From contig NZ_NPEG01000003.1 in assembly GCF_002812045.1 (NCBI RefSeq), forward strand, positions 186,001 to 250,000: a DNA stretch of 64,000 nucleotides, given 5' to 3'. Origin of the DNA: Leptospira haakeii (GTDB lineage Bacteria; Spirochaetota; Leptospiria; Leptospirales; Leptospiraceae). The position numbers and the translations under genes were made by a program. This document shows positions 7,978 through 16,490 of this stretch, piece by piece. The notes beneath the pieces were generated by a model. The model was not told the DNA's origin, did not search any database, and saw only the letters and a list, made by a program, of their open reading frames with translations. Position 1 is the first letter of the stretch. Each line of letters starts with the position of its first letter.

Positions 7978-8876
7978 ATTATCTGAATGTAAAATCGAAT
8001 TCTAAGCCCGGAATTTTTGGTGCCTTAGTATGGTTTACGGTTTTATTATTTTCTTTTGCCTGTAAGGCAAATCCATATGCGGAACAAAGATATGTTCCGG
8101 AAACATATAGCCCGGTCGAAGTGATCGTTAGGAAAGAGGAAAAACCTCGTGCGGCCCTTCCTGAAAAGCCTGCTATCTATGCTTTAATAGAAACTACCCA
8201 AGGAAATATGCTTTTTGAGCTATATGATAAGGATGCTTCTAAAACAGTTCAAAACTTTATCGATCTTGCACAAGGTGAGAAAGAATTCACTCTTAGAAAT
8301 GGACAACCTCAGAAAAGACCATTCTATGATGGATTAACTTTCCATAGAGTGATCGAAGGTTTTATGATCCAAGGTGGATGTCCTTATGGAGACGGATCCG
8401 GAACTCCAGGATACAGATTTGCTGACGAGATCAATGCCGCAAGTTTAGGTTTAGACCAAGCTAAGATCGGACAGTCACAATATTATACCGGTTACCTTTA
8501 CAGATACATTGGTGGAGAACTTGGTATCCGTAGCCAAAGAGAAGCAGACGAAAGAAGAGAAGAGCTAGAAAGTAATTTGGAGAAGGCTAAAAATCTTTCC
8601 GTTATGGAAATCCTCTACAGATTAGGATATCGATATAATAACGTAGTCAAAAGTAAGAAGGCGATCAAAGGCGCATTGGCAATGGCAAATGCAGGACCGA
8701 ATACAAACGGTTCTCAATTTTTCATTAACCAAGTAGATACTCCTCATTTGGACGGATTACATACAGTATTCGGACAGATCATCCAAGGTGCTGATATAGT
8801 TGATAAGATCATCGCTTCCGGAAACGGCAAAACTACAATTCGCAAAGTGTCCATCTACGATAAGAGGGCAAAATAA
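7974..8876 (+). CDS. cyclophilin-type peptidyl-prolyl isomerase lipoprotein with an internal insertion
   Basis: A 300-residue protein. A hydrophobic leader ends in LLFSFAC (Cys30), a spirochaetal lipobox, so it is probably a periplasm-facing lipoprotein. The cyclophilin domain starts near residue 60 (IETTQGNMLFELYD) and contains FHRVIEGFMIQGG, NTNGSQFFI and LDGLHTVFG. Between the two halves (about residues 150-222) lies an extra charged, mostly helical segment rich in Arg/Glu that normal cyclophilins lack. It probably assists folding of exported proteins. It starts inside the end of argH and shares a base with the next start (TAATG). Confidence 0.9.
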   Translation: MNYLNVKSNSKPGIFGALVWFTVLLFSFACKANPYAEQRYVPETYSPVEVIVRKEEKPRAALPEKPAIYALIETTQGNMLFELYDKDASKTVQNFIDLAQGEKEFTLRNGQPQKRPFYDGLTFHRVIEGFMIQGGCPYGDGSGTPGYRFADEINAASLGLDQAKIGQSQYYTGYLYRYIGGELGIRSQREADERREELESNLEKAKNLSVMEILYRLGYRYNNVVKSKKAIKGALAMANAGPNTNGSQFFINQVDTPHLDGLHTVFGQIIQGADIVDKIIASGNGKTTIRKVSIYDKRAK

Positions 8877-9484
8877 TGAGCGCTTCCCTGGACCAAAATC
8901 CCATTTTTCTTTCGGTGGCTCGAGAGATACAGGGCTCTGGCTCCACGGGAAGAATATTAGAAAAACTTTCCGGATTACAGGTAGATGACTCCAAAGGTGG
9001 AGAAATGTTCCCTGAGATCCGGAACAAAAAAGACACTGCTTGGGATTTCCGATCGGTAGTTTCACTGGTCCGCCTTATCCAACAAAACAGGCAGTCCGTC
9101 AGCCATTCCTATGAAGAAGCGATGGCTCGTTACAGTAAGGTAAACAACCTAACTGCAAAACGAAAAGCAAACGAAGAAGAAGTCAGACTCAAACAAACTC
9201 TCACGGATTATATTCTAAAAATAGAATCCAATTTCGAAAAGAATGATAGGGCGGATGAATCCATTCTAAAAGAGATTACCCGCTTTTTCGATAGTTTGGA
9301 ATCTGCGGAAAAACTCTCGGAATCCAATATTTCCAGTTTGAATCTATCTCCTAAATCTGTGGCTCAGATCGGGCCAATTTTGGAAAAATACGAGGAATGT
9401 TACCAGGAATACAGTAAGTTGAAACCTGTGCTTGGGAGACTGATCCGGATCGCAGACTATATTATCGAAGACGCAGAAGGCTGA
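8876..9484 (+). CDS. unknown helical protein in the fliM gene cluster
   Basis: A 202-residue soluble protein with no signal peptide or membrane segment. From about residue 60 it is almost entirely predicted helix with long charged stretches (for example SHSYEEAMARYSKVNNLTAKRKANEEEVRLKQ, seen in part), consistent with a coiled coil. The size and helix content resemble flagellar chaperones such as FlgN, but I see no signature that supports this. Its ATG overlaps the stop of the cyclophilin gene (TAATG), so it is co-translated. The following 139 bases up to the next gene may hold a promoter. Confidence 0.7.
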   Translation: MSASLDQNPIFLSVAREIQGSGSTGRILEKLSGLQVDDSKGGEMFPEIRNKKDTAWDFRSVVSLVRLIQQNRQSVSHSYEEAMARYSKVNNLTAKRKANEEEVRLKQTLTDYILKIESNFEKNDRADESILKEITRFFDSLESAEKLSESNISSLNLSPKSVAQIGPILEKYEECYQEYSKLKPVLGRLIRIADYIIEDAEG

Positions 9485-9623
9485 AAGGCTCTCCTTTCCT
9501 ACATAATTTCCCGTATTTTTTAGTAGGTTTTGTCTCTTTTTGCCGAAATCTAAAATGTAGAGCTGAATAAAGCTCTCTAGGTCCGAAGTGTCGAAACCTG
9601 GAAAACCGGATTGAAATTTTAGA

Positions 9624-10603
9624 ATGAAACGAATTCTGATCATACTAATTCTTCTGAATGCATTCAGCTTGGGATCATATCCAAACAGGAATGCAAGGGG
9701 AGAAGTTTCCGAAAATTATATCCAAGCCCAAGGCATAGTGGATATCAAACTTCCTAAAATGCAGTTCCGAGAAAAGGAACCGATTTCCGCTGTACTTTCC
9801 GTGCGGAACACAGGGAATGAGGTCCTAAGAATTTTCCCTTATGGAAAAGATCTACGTTCCTTCCAAGTAATCGTAAGAGATGAAGACGGAAGAACCGTAA
9901 CAAGAATAGAAGAAGAAAGAAAACAGGATCCCGTTTTAAGAAGAAGAAATAAAGTTGAGAACTTAGTCGGAGACGAGGTCAAAGAGATCATTCTTCATAA
10001 GGATGAGACATTCTCCAAAGAGATCCGGATCGATCATCTGTATGAGTTAGAACCAGGTAAAAAATATTTCGTAACCGCTTACTTCTATCCAAATATCTCG
10101 GAATACGGGGACCATTTTGTAAGATCAGAAAGCCATCCTTATTTCAGCGTAGAAGAGCGTAAAAAAGATTGGGTCCTTCCTGGAGTTCCTTACCAAGATC
10201 CAGCGACAGACGGACTTGAACCTGAAGAAGTAATCCATCTATTCTTAGGAGCTGAAAAGAAAAAAAATTGGAAGCTCCATTTTAAATGGATCCATTTCCC
10301 GGAATACATACAAGCATATGACAGATTTGCCAGAGATTGGCAACAATCAGAAGAAGCCGAAAAAGATTTTGTTCTGGAAGAATTCAGGAATTATCTGGCA
10401 GAAAACAGATCAGGTATGTTACAATACTATAAGATCTTGGGAACGGAGAAGGTGAATTCAAATCTTTCCAAAGTAAGAGTTGCTGTGGAAAGAAGAGTGA
10501 ATAAAGTCCCTGTTCGATATGAATACGAATTTACTTTAAGAAGAATGCCTGAAGAAAACGGAATGTTTTGGAAAGTGGCTAATCTATTAGCGAAGGTAAG
10601 AAA

Positions 10604-10607
<4 letters not shown>
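9624..10607 (+). CDS. exported protein of unknown function preceding fliM
   Basis: A 327-residue protein with a signal peptide (MKRILIILILLNAFSLGS), then a domain of about 130 residues rich in beta strands (AVLSVRNTGNEVLRIFPYGKD in part) resembling the Ig-like fold of BsuPI-type or DUF4139-like accessory domains, and a C-terminal alpha/beta part (about residues 200-327) with VNKVPVRYEYEFTLRRMPEENG. It ends inside the fliM start (ATGA overlap at 10604), so both are made from one message. I cannot assign a function; coupling to fliM makes a motility role worth testing. Confidence 0.72.
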
Positions 10608-11629
<1,022 letters not shown>

Positions 11630-11687
11630 GGGAATTATTTCTAACAAAAACTTTTGATCCAGATCAAGAGTTTTCACAAGACACAAA

Positions 11688-11719
11688 AAAAGCGGGAAAG
11701 ATTCCCGCTTTTGTTTTTT
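11688..11719. terminator. intrinsic terminator after fliM, probably bidirectional
   Basis: AAAAGCGGGAA (11688-11698), loop AGA, TTCCCGCTTTT (11702-11712), then G and six T. The 11-base-pair perfect stem with A-tract on one side and T-tract on the other serves both fliM (+) and the convergent ferredoxin gene (-). Confidence 0.92.
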
Positions 11720-11744
11720 ATAGAATATAGAAATCGGAAAACGA

Positions 11745-11963
11745 TTACTTTCTCCAGTGAATACATTCACCGGGACATTCATCCATTTCTTTCTGAACTG
11801 TTTTCCAATCTTCCTCAGGGATCTGAGCTTGGTTAACATTTTCTCCTCCGATATGAGTCTCGGAAGTATCGTTATCGTCCATTTGAAAGTACTTAGGTAG
11901 ATTGTCTGCACACTGGTTGCAAGAAGTACAGTTGTCCTTATCTACATAGGCTATTTTGCTCAT
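11745..11963 (-). CDS. small [4Fe-4S] ferredoxin
   Basis: A 72-residue protein with CTSCNQC (Cys12, 15, 18) and a distal CP (Cys63), giving the four ligands of a single [4Fe-4S] cluster; Cys67 is an extra cysteine. Such ferredoxins carry single electrons in the cytoplasm; the partner is unknown. The ATG at 11963 has AGGAG eight bases upstream and is clearly better than the longer frame that starts at 12044. It is monocistronic, convergent with fliM and divergent from the FecR-domain lipoprotein. Confidence 0.9.
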   Translation of the reverse strand: MSKIAYVDKDNCTSCNQCADNLPKYFQMDDNDTSETHIGGENVNQAQIPEEDWKTVQKEMDECPGECIHWRK

Positions 11964-12219
11964 TCTGTCACTCCTTTGGAACTTTTTTAGTTCTTCGATT
12001 TGGCGGTCTAGGGCTACAATTTCTAGACTAGGGCTATGGCGCAATACCTTTTCGTTTCAGATTCCGCCACTGATTGCCAGTCTCAATGGGTTTCTGGCCT
12101 TGTATCTATTAGACAATATCCTTCCAGAATAATTCGAAGGGCTGGAGTAAAAATGTGGACGGAAATTTCTTTCATCGATATTCTTCTCAAACCTTAATCC
12201 AAGGGAGAATCAGAACTAA

Positions 12220-13149
12220 ATGAAACGGATTGCCATAACCTTCTTTTTGGCCCTCAGTATTGTAATTGTAGATTGTAAGAAAGCCAAAGAAGATCTCCAA
12301 GGTGGAGTGATCACATTCACCAAGGGAACAGTAAAAATTTTTGATAAAGCCGGAAAAGAGAAAGCAGTAGCACTTGATACTTTCCTTTTACCGGAAGATA
12401 AGATAGAAACCGGGAAAGATTCTTATGCAGACCTTCAATTGACTGAAGGAGTTCTTGTTAGGATCAAAGAAAACACAAGCCTCACTCTAAAGAAAATTTT
12501 TGTCGATTCCGCAAATGGGGAAACCTACGCGGACATGGGTTTGATCAAGGGAAAAATTTTCACCAAGGTTGCGGGTAAACTTACGAAAACTTCCAAATTT
12601 ACAGTTTCTACTCCTACAGTCGTAGCTTCTGTTAGAGGAACTGAGTTCATCGTAGAAGAGTCTGGTAAAGGAACAAGCACAAGAGTATCCGATGGATCTG
12701 TTGAAGTTGCTGACGCTGATAACCCTGAAAACCAGGCTATTGCTGACGCAGGTGAAAATGTTAGTTCTAATGGAGATACATTTAAAGAACAACCTTTAAC
12801 CGAGGATGAAGCCCAAGAATTAAAAGATGATTCCGCTACCATCCAATCCATTACGGAAGAACAAAGAGCTCGTATCCAAGAGATCTTAAAAGATTTCCAA
12901 GAGAATAAGGCTCGAATCCTCCAAGGTTTGGAAGAACAAAAGCAAAGAAATAGAGAACTGATCGAAGGTGCAAAAGAAGAAAATCGTAAACTTCTAGAAG
13001 AAGCTAAGAGTGCCGGAAAAGAAGAAAAGGAAGCCATCCAAAAGGCAGGTAAAGAAGAGAAAGAAAAAGTAAAATCTTCTATGGATGATGCCAAGAAAGA
13101 ATTGGAGAACCAGCGTAAGTCTTTAAAAGACCAAGCAGCTCCTAAATAA
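12220..13149 (+). CDS. FecR-domain lipoprotein, Lsa33-like
   Basis: A 309-residue lipoprotein: the leader ends in VIVDC (Cys19). Residues 45-165 form a FecR domain (GTVKIFDKAGKEKAV, LLPEDKIETG, TVSTPTVVASVRGTEF, VSDGSVEV). The rest, from about residue 195, is a long charged coiled coil rich in Glu, Lys and Gln with KEEKE repeats. In Leptospira interrogans the adhesin Lsa33, reported to bind extracellular-matrix proteins, is a protein of this size beside fliM; the match is from remembered gene order and domain type. The FecR domain in isolation does not imply iron regulation. An intrinsic terminator follows. Confidence 0.8.
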   Translation: MKRIAITFFLALSIVIVDCKKAKEDLQGGVITFTKGTVKIFDKAGKEKAVALDTFLLPEDKIETGKDSYADLQLTEGVLVRIKENTSLTLKKIFVDSANGETYADMGLIKGKIFTKVAGKLTKTSKFTVSTPTVVASVRGTEFIVEESGKGTSTRVSDGSVEVADADNPENQAIADAGENVSSNGDTFKEQPLTEDEAQELKDDSATIQSITEEQRARIQEILKDFQENKARILQGLEEQKQRNRELIEGAKEENRKLLEEAKSAGKEEKEAIQKAGKEEKEKVKSSMDDAKKELENQRKSLKDQAAPK

Positions 13150-13177
13150 TTAAGGCTTCTATTCTAAAAAACGAAGG

Positions 13178-13206
13178 GCCGTTTCCATAAGGAAGCGGCT
13201 TTTTTT
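13178..13206 (+). terminator. intrinsic terminator of the FecR-domain lipoprotein gene
   Basis: GCCGTTTCC (13178-13186), loop ATAA, GGAAGCGGC (13191-13199), then seven T. Nine base pairs with one G-T pair. The T-tract overlaps the stop codon of the convergent SemiSWEET gene. Confidence 0.9.
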
Positions 13207-13471
13207 ATTCTTCTTCTTTTGAACGAAGTTTGTACCAGAGAATTGTGGTGGTAAAAATTAAGGTGAAACCGTTTGCGAGAATGATCGGAAAATCATTCTT
13301 TAAGATCCCATAACAAAGCCAGAAAAATACTCCCACAGAAAGAACAAGATACATGTTCCTGGAAATATCCCTGGTTCTTTTTTCCAGGATCACTTTGATG
13401 AGCTGGGGAAGAAATGCCAGAGTAGTCAATGTACAAGCTATAAATCCAAGTAAGGAGATCGGATCTATCAT
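13205..13471 (-). CDS. SemiSWEET sugar transporter
   Basis: An 88-residue, three-helix membrane protein with the PQ motif at residues 22-23 (LPQLIKVI) and the conserved pore residues Trp51 (FFWLCYG) and Asn67 (LANGF). SemiSWEETs work as homodimers that let sugars move down their gradient across the inner membrane; a Leptospira homologue is one of the structurally studied examples. The start overlaps the queF stop by four bases (ATGA), so it is coupled to queF. The substrate cannot be read from sequence. Confidence 0.92.
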   Translation of the reverse strand: MIDPISLLGFIACTLTTLAFLPQLIKVILEKRTRDISRNMYLVLSVGVFFWLCYGILKNDFPIILANGFTLIFTTTILWYKLRSKEEE

Positions 13472-13881
13472 TTGCTTGTGTACTCTCTTGAAACTACAGT
13501 TTTGATCCCACCTCTTAGGTTATAATCACCTTTGACCTTGATGTATTTTGGATCCACTGATTGGATCAGATCTTCTAAGATCCGATTCACCACATTCTCA
13601 TGAAAAATTCCAAGGTTTCGGTAGGCGAGAATATACTCTTTCAGGGATTTTAATTCTATACATTTTGCCTTTGGTATATAGCTGATCTCTATCACTCCGA
13701 AATCCGGCAGTCCGGTTTTAGGACAAACCGCAGTGAATTCTGGAATGGTAAAATCGATTGTGTAATCCTTACCTTCGTACACATTGGCGAAAGATTCTAT
13801 CTCGGGAAGTTTCAGACTGGGGATATGGTCCTGTCTTCCCTCATAAGCGGAAATTCCTATCGACTCTTGTTGATGGCTCAT
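13468..13881 (-). CDS. queF: preQ0 reductase QueF (7-cyano-7-deazaguanine reductase)
   Basis: A 137-residue unimodular (type I) QueF. It has the nucleophile Cys53 in FTAVCPKTGLPDFG, the acid Asp60 seven residues later, and the ELKSLKEY version of the NADPH-binding motif. The enzyme reduces the nitrile of preQ0 to the amine preQ1 for queuosine in tRNA. ATG at 13881 diverges from guaA across 89 bases. SemiSWEET follows with a four-base overlap. I saw no convincing preQ1 riboswitch in the gap. Confidence 0.95.
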   Translation of the reverse strand: MSHQQESIGISAYEGRQDHIPSLKLPEIESFANVYEGKDYTIDFTIPEFTAVCPKTGLPDFGVIEISYIPKAKCIELKSLKEYILAYRNLGIFHENVVNRILEDLIQSVDPKYIKVKGDYNLRGGIKTVVSREYTSK

Positions 13882-13970
13882 GATTCCCTCTTTAAACCAG
13901 AGTTTTCCGGACTTTGTCTCTGGGAATCTTTTTACAACTCACATAAAGGAAACGTTAAGGATACCTTGGA

Positions 13971-15782
13971 ATGAAGCACCAAAATGTAATTGGGATTGTG
14001 GATTTTGGAGGGCAGTACGCCCATTTGATCGCGTCCAGAATTCGTCGTTTGGGGGCTTATTCCGAAATTTTAGGTAACGACGAACCTATTGAAACATATT
14101 CCAAACTTTCTGGCATTATTCTTTCAGGAGGACCTGAAAGTGTATACGAACCGGATTCTCCTTCTCTACCTGTCGAGGTCTTAAAATTAGGAATCCCAGT
14201 TTTAGGGATTTGTTACGGCCACCAACTCATGATGAAACTTTTAGGTGGAGAAGTTAAAAAAGCGGGTATAGCAGAATACGGAAGAGCCGCTTTAGATTTT
14301 ATTGATACTCCTAAAACACAATTGCTCAAAGGTTTTGCGGGCGGAGAAGTTGTATGGATGAGCCATGGAGACGAGGTGACTCGTTTGCCGGAAGGTTTTA
14401 CTCGCACAGCTTCCAGCCAAGACTGTGAATATGCGGTGGTTGAAAATCCTACCCAAAAATGGTTTGGGATCCAGCTTCACCCGGAAGTGACTCATACTGA
14501 AAAAGGTTCTGTCCTTCTCGAAAACTTTGTAAAAATCTCAGGGGCAGAAGGCACCTGGAACCTAAAACAATTCTTAGATCTAAAAGAAGAAGAATTACAT
14601 TCAATCGTTCCTGCTGACAAAAAAATCTTCTTACTCGTTTCCGGAGGAGTAGATTCCACTGTTTCGTACCTCCTTCTTTCCCGAGCTTTAGGAAAAGATA
14701 GAGTTAAGGGTGTTCTAATTGATACCGGATTTATGAGAAAGGACGAGGTTGCAAGCTTGCAGGAAAAACTCTCTCCACAAGGGATCCAGTTGCATGTTCA
14801 TGATTCTTCTGAACTTTTTTATTCCGCTCTAAAAGGTAAAAAAGATCCGGAAGAAAAACGTAAGATTGTTGGAAATCTATTCTTACAAGCTCAGGCAGAT
14901 TGTGCTAAAAGTTTAGGGTTGAATGCAGACGAATGGTTGCTCGGACAAGGGACCATCTATCCGGACACGATAGAAAGTGGTGGAACAAAACATTCTCATA
15001 CAATCAAAACCCATCATAATAGGGTAGAAGCCATCCAAAAATTAATGGAAGAAGGTAAGGTAGTAGAGCCTATCAAGGATCTTTACAAAGACGAGGTTAG
15101 AGAACTCGGGAATTACCTAGGACTTCCTAAGGAATGGACCGGAAGGCATCCTTTCCCAGGGCCCGGACTTGTGGTTCGGATGATCGCACAAGAAAAACCG
15201 GTCGAAGAAGCTGTTCAGAAAAAATTAGATGAATTAGTAAGCTCCGATCAGTCTCTAAAAGCAAAACTTCTTCCTGTAGCTTCCGTGGGAGTAAAAGGGG
15301 ACCAAAGGTCTTACGCGCATTGTGCTGCAATTTCCGGAGACAAAACCTGGGATGAGCTGGATAAAATTTCCACTGCGATCACAAATCAAATCTCTTCAGT
15401 CAATCGAGTCGTTCTATTCTTAGGTGGCCTTGAGTCCTTCTCAAAAGCAAATTTCAAATTCCAACCAATCGACTTGGATAAAAAAGATTCTGATATTTTG
15501 AGAGAAGCAGACGCGGCAGTGGAAAAGGTTCTTCAAAAAAGAAAGATATACGACCAAATCTGGCAAATGCCTGTGGTACTTCTTCCTTTGGGCTCCGAAT
15601 CCGGGAAAAGAAGTATCGTTCTTAGACCTGTGGATTCTCAAGAAGCAATGACCGCTAGTTTCTTCCGCTTGGAAAAGGTTGTTTTGGAGGAACTGGTTTC
15701 AGAAGTTCTAAAAATTCCTCAAATTGAATATTTGTTTTTTGATCTGACGAACAAACCTCCCGGCACAATTGAGTGGGAATAA
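13971..15782 (+). CDS. guaA: GMP synthase (glutamine-hydrolysing), long form
   Basis: Converts XMP to GMP using glutamine and ATP. The class I glutaminase domain has ICYGHQ (Cys near residue 81) and a His/Glu pair in LHPEVTHTE; the ATP-pyrophosphatase P-loop is VSGGVDST (about residue 224); GRHPFPGPGL and the C-terminal KPPGTIEWE are typical. At 603 residues it is some 80 longer than the usual bacterial enzyme of about 520: extra sequence lies in the C-terminal dimerisation part (about residues 410-540), a layout seen in the long, eukaryote-like GuaA type. ATG at 13971 with AAGGA nine bases upstream. Confidence 0.96.
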   Translation: MKHQNVIGIVDFGGQYAHLIASRIRRLGAYSEILGNDEPIETYSKLSGIILSGGPESVYEPDSPSLPVEVLKLGIPVLGICYGHQLMMKLLGGEVKKAGIAEYGRAALDFIDTPKTQLLKGFAGGEVVWMSHGDEVTRLPEGFTRTASSQDCEYAVVENPTQKWFGIQLHPEVTHTEKGSVLLENFVKISGAEGTWNLKQFLDLKEEELHSIVPADKKIFLLVSGGVDSTVSYLLLSRALGKDRVKGVLIDTGFMRKDEVASLQEKLSPQGIQLHVHDSSELFYSALKGKKDPEEKRKIVGNLFLQAQADCAKSLGLNADEWLLGQGTIYPDTIESGGTKHSHTIKTHHNRVEAIQKLMEEGKVVEPIKDLYKDEVRELGNYLGLPKEWTGRHPFPGPGLVVRMIAQEKPVEEAVQKKLDELVSSDQSLKAKLLPVASVGVKGDQRSYAHCAAISGDKTWDELDKISTAITNQISSVNRVVLFLGGLESFSKANFKFQPIDLDKKDSDILREADAAVEKVLQKRKIYDQIWQMPVVLLPLGSESGKRSIVLRPVDSQEAMTASFFRLEKVVLEELVSEVLKIPQIEYLFFDLTNKPPGTIEWE

Positions 15783-15801
15783 ATTTCACTCGGGTCCTAG
15801 C

Positions 15802-16254
15802 TTAATCAGAAAGATCAGTTGGATTGAATTTTGGGATCTGGAATTTTTTTTCTCCCCAAATCAGATCCCAATTTTCAGAGTTTTCTCTCCATTCTAACTC
15901 AGGATCTAATAGGATTTCGGCAGAGATTCTTCCCCAGATTTCTTTCTGAAAAGGGTGGAGTAGATTTCCAAAAGTATCAAATTTCAAATTTTCAGGCTGG
16001 AATAAGATCCCTTTTTCTCCTCCGTAATAGAGTTTATCTCCAATTCTATGTTTAAACAGAACTGGATAATGTTCCGTTTGGACAAAATTCATTTCTTTTC
16101 CACAAGGAGAGATATAGGCGCATTCGGGATATTTACCTGTCCGGTTTTTTTCTAGATGAGTGAAAAAGAAGTCTAGAAACTTTTTATCCGTCAGCTCTGA
16201 GTCTTCATGGAAAAGTCTAGAATTCGAGTCGATTCGATAGAAATAGATCCTCAA
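15802..16254 (-). CDS. UPF0598/DUF4505 family protein (C8orf82-like)
   Basis: A 150-residue soluble protein. It follows the UPF0598 pattern known mainly from animal mitochondrial protein C8orf82: an N-terminal YFYRIDSNSRLFHED, then FFFTHLEKNRTGKYPE, the signature ISPCGKEMNF, PVLFKHR, and GNLLHP. The function of the family is unknown. The gene stands alone between guaA and the tRNAs on the opposite strand, without a visible terminator between its stop and that of guaA (19 bases). No signal peptide is seen. Confidence 0.82.
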   Translation of the reverse strand: MRIYFYRIDSNSRLFHEDSELTDKKFLDFFFTHLEKNRTGKYPECAYISPCGKEMNFVQTEHYPVLFKHRIGDKLYYGGEKGILFQPENLKFDTFGNLLHPFQKEIWGRISAEILLDPELEWRENSENWDLIWGEKKFQIPKFNPTDLSD

Positions 16255-16275
16255 AGTCTTTCCTCCACTTTTCTA

Positions 16276-16306
16276 TTGACACCTTGCCCACACACAAAAT
16301 CATACC
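16276..16306 (+). promoter_or_regulatory. putative sigma-70 promoter of the tRNA-Cys/tRNA-Leu unit
   Basis: A perfect TTGACA (16276-16281) followed after 18-19 bases by TCATACC (16300-16306), a weak -10, and then the first base of tRNA-Cys at 16314. Position relative to the tRNA fits a short leader. The spacer is slightly long. Confidence 0.55.
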
Positions 16307-16312
16307 TCATAT

Positions 16313-16384
<72 letters not shown>

Positions 16385-16401
16385 GGCAGAGTCTTCAAAA
16401 C

Positions 16402-16488
<87 letters not shown>

Positions 16489-16490
16489 AC

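Noticed and set aside
12036..12197. A 53-codon open frame between the ferredoxin and the FecR-domain lipoprotein genes
   Set aside because: No ribosome binding site, overlaps the upstream region of the ferredoxin gene, and its composition gives no protein-like signal. More likely promoter DNA.
12525..13094. A 189-codon minus-strand frame opposite the FecR-domain lipoprotein
   Set aside because: Antisense of the Lys/Glu-rich coiled coil, giving a Ser/Phe-rich product; no ribosome site.
13882..13970. Possible preQ1 or purine riboswitch between queF and guaA
   Set aside because: The 89-base gap has no recognisable conserved core of either riboswitch class.
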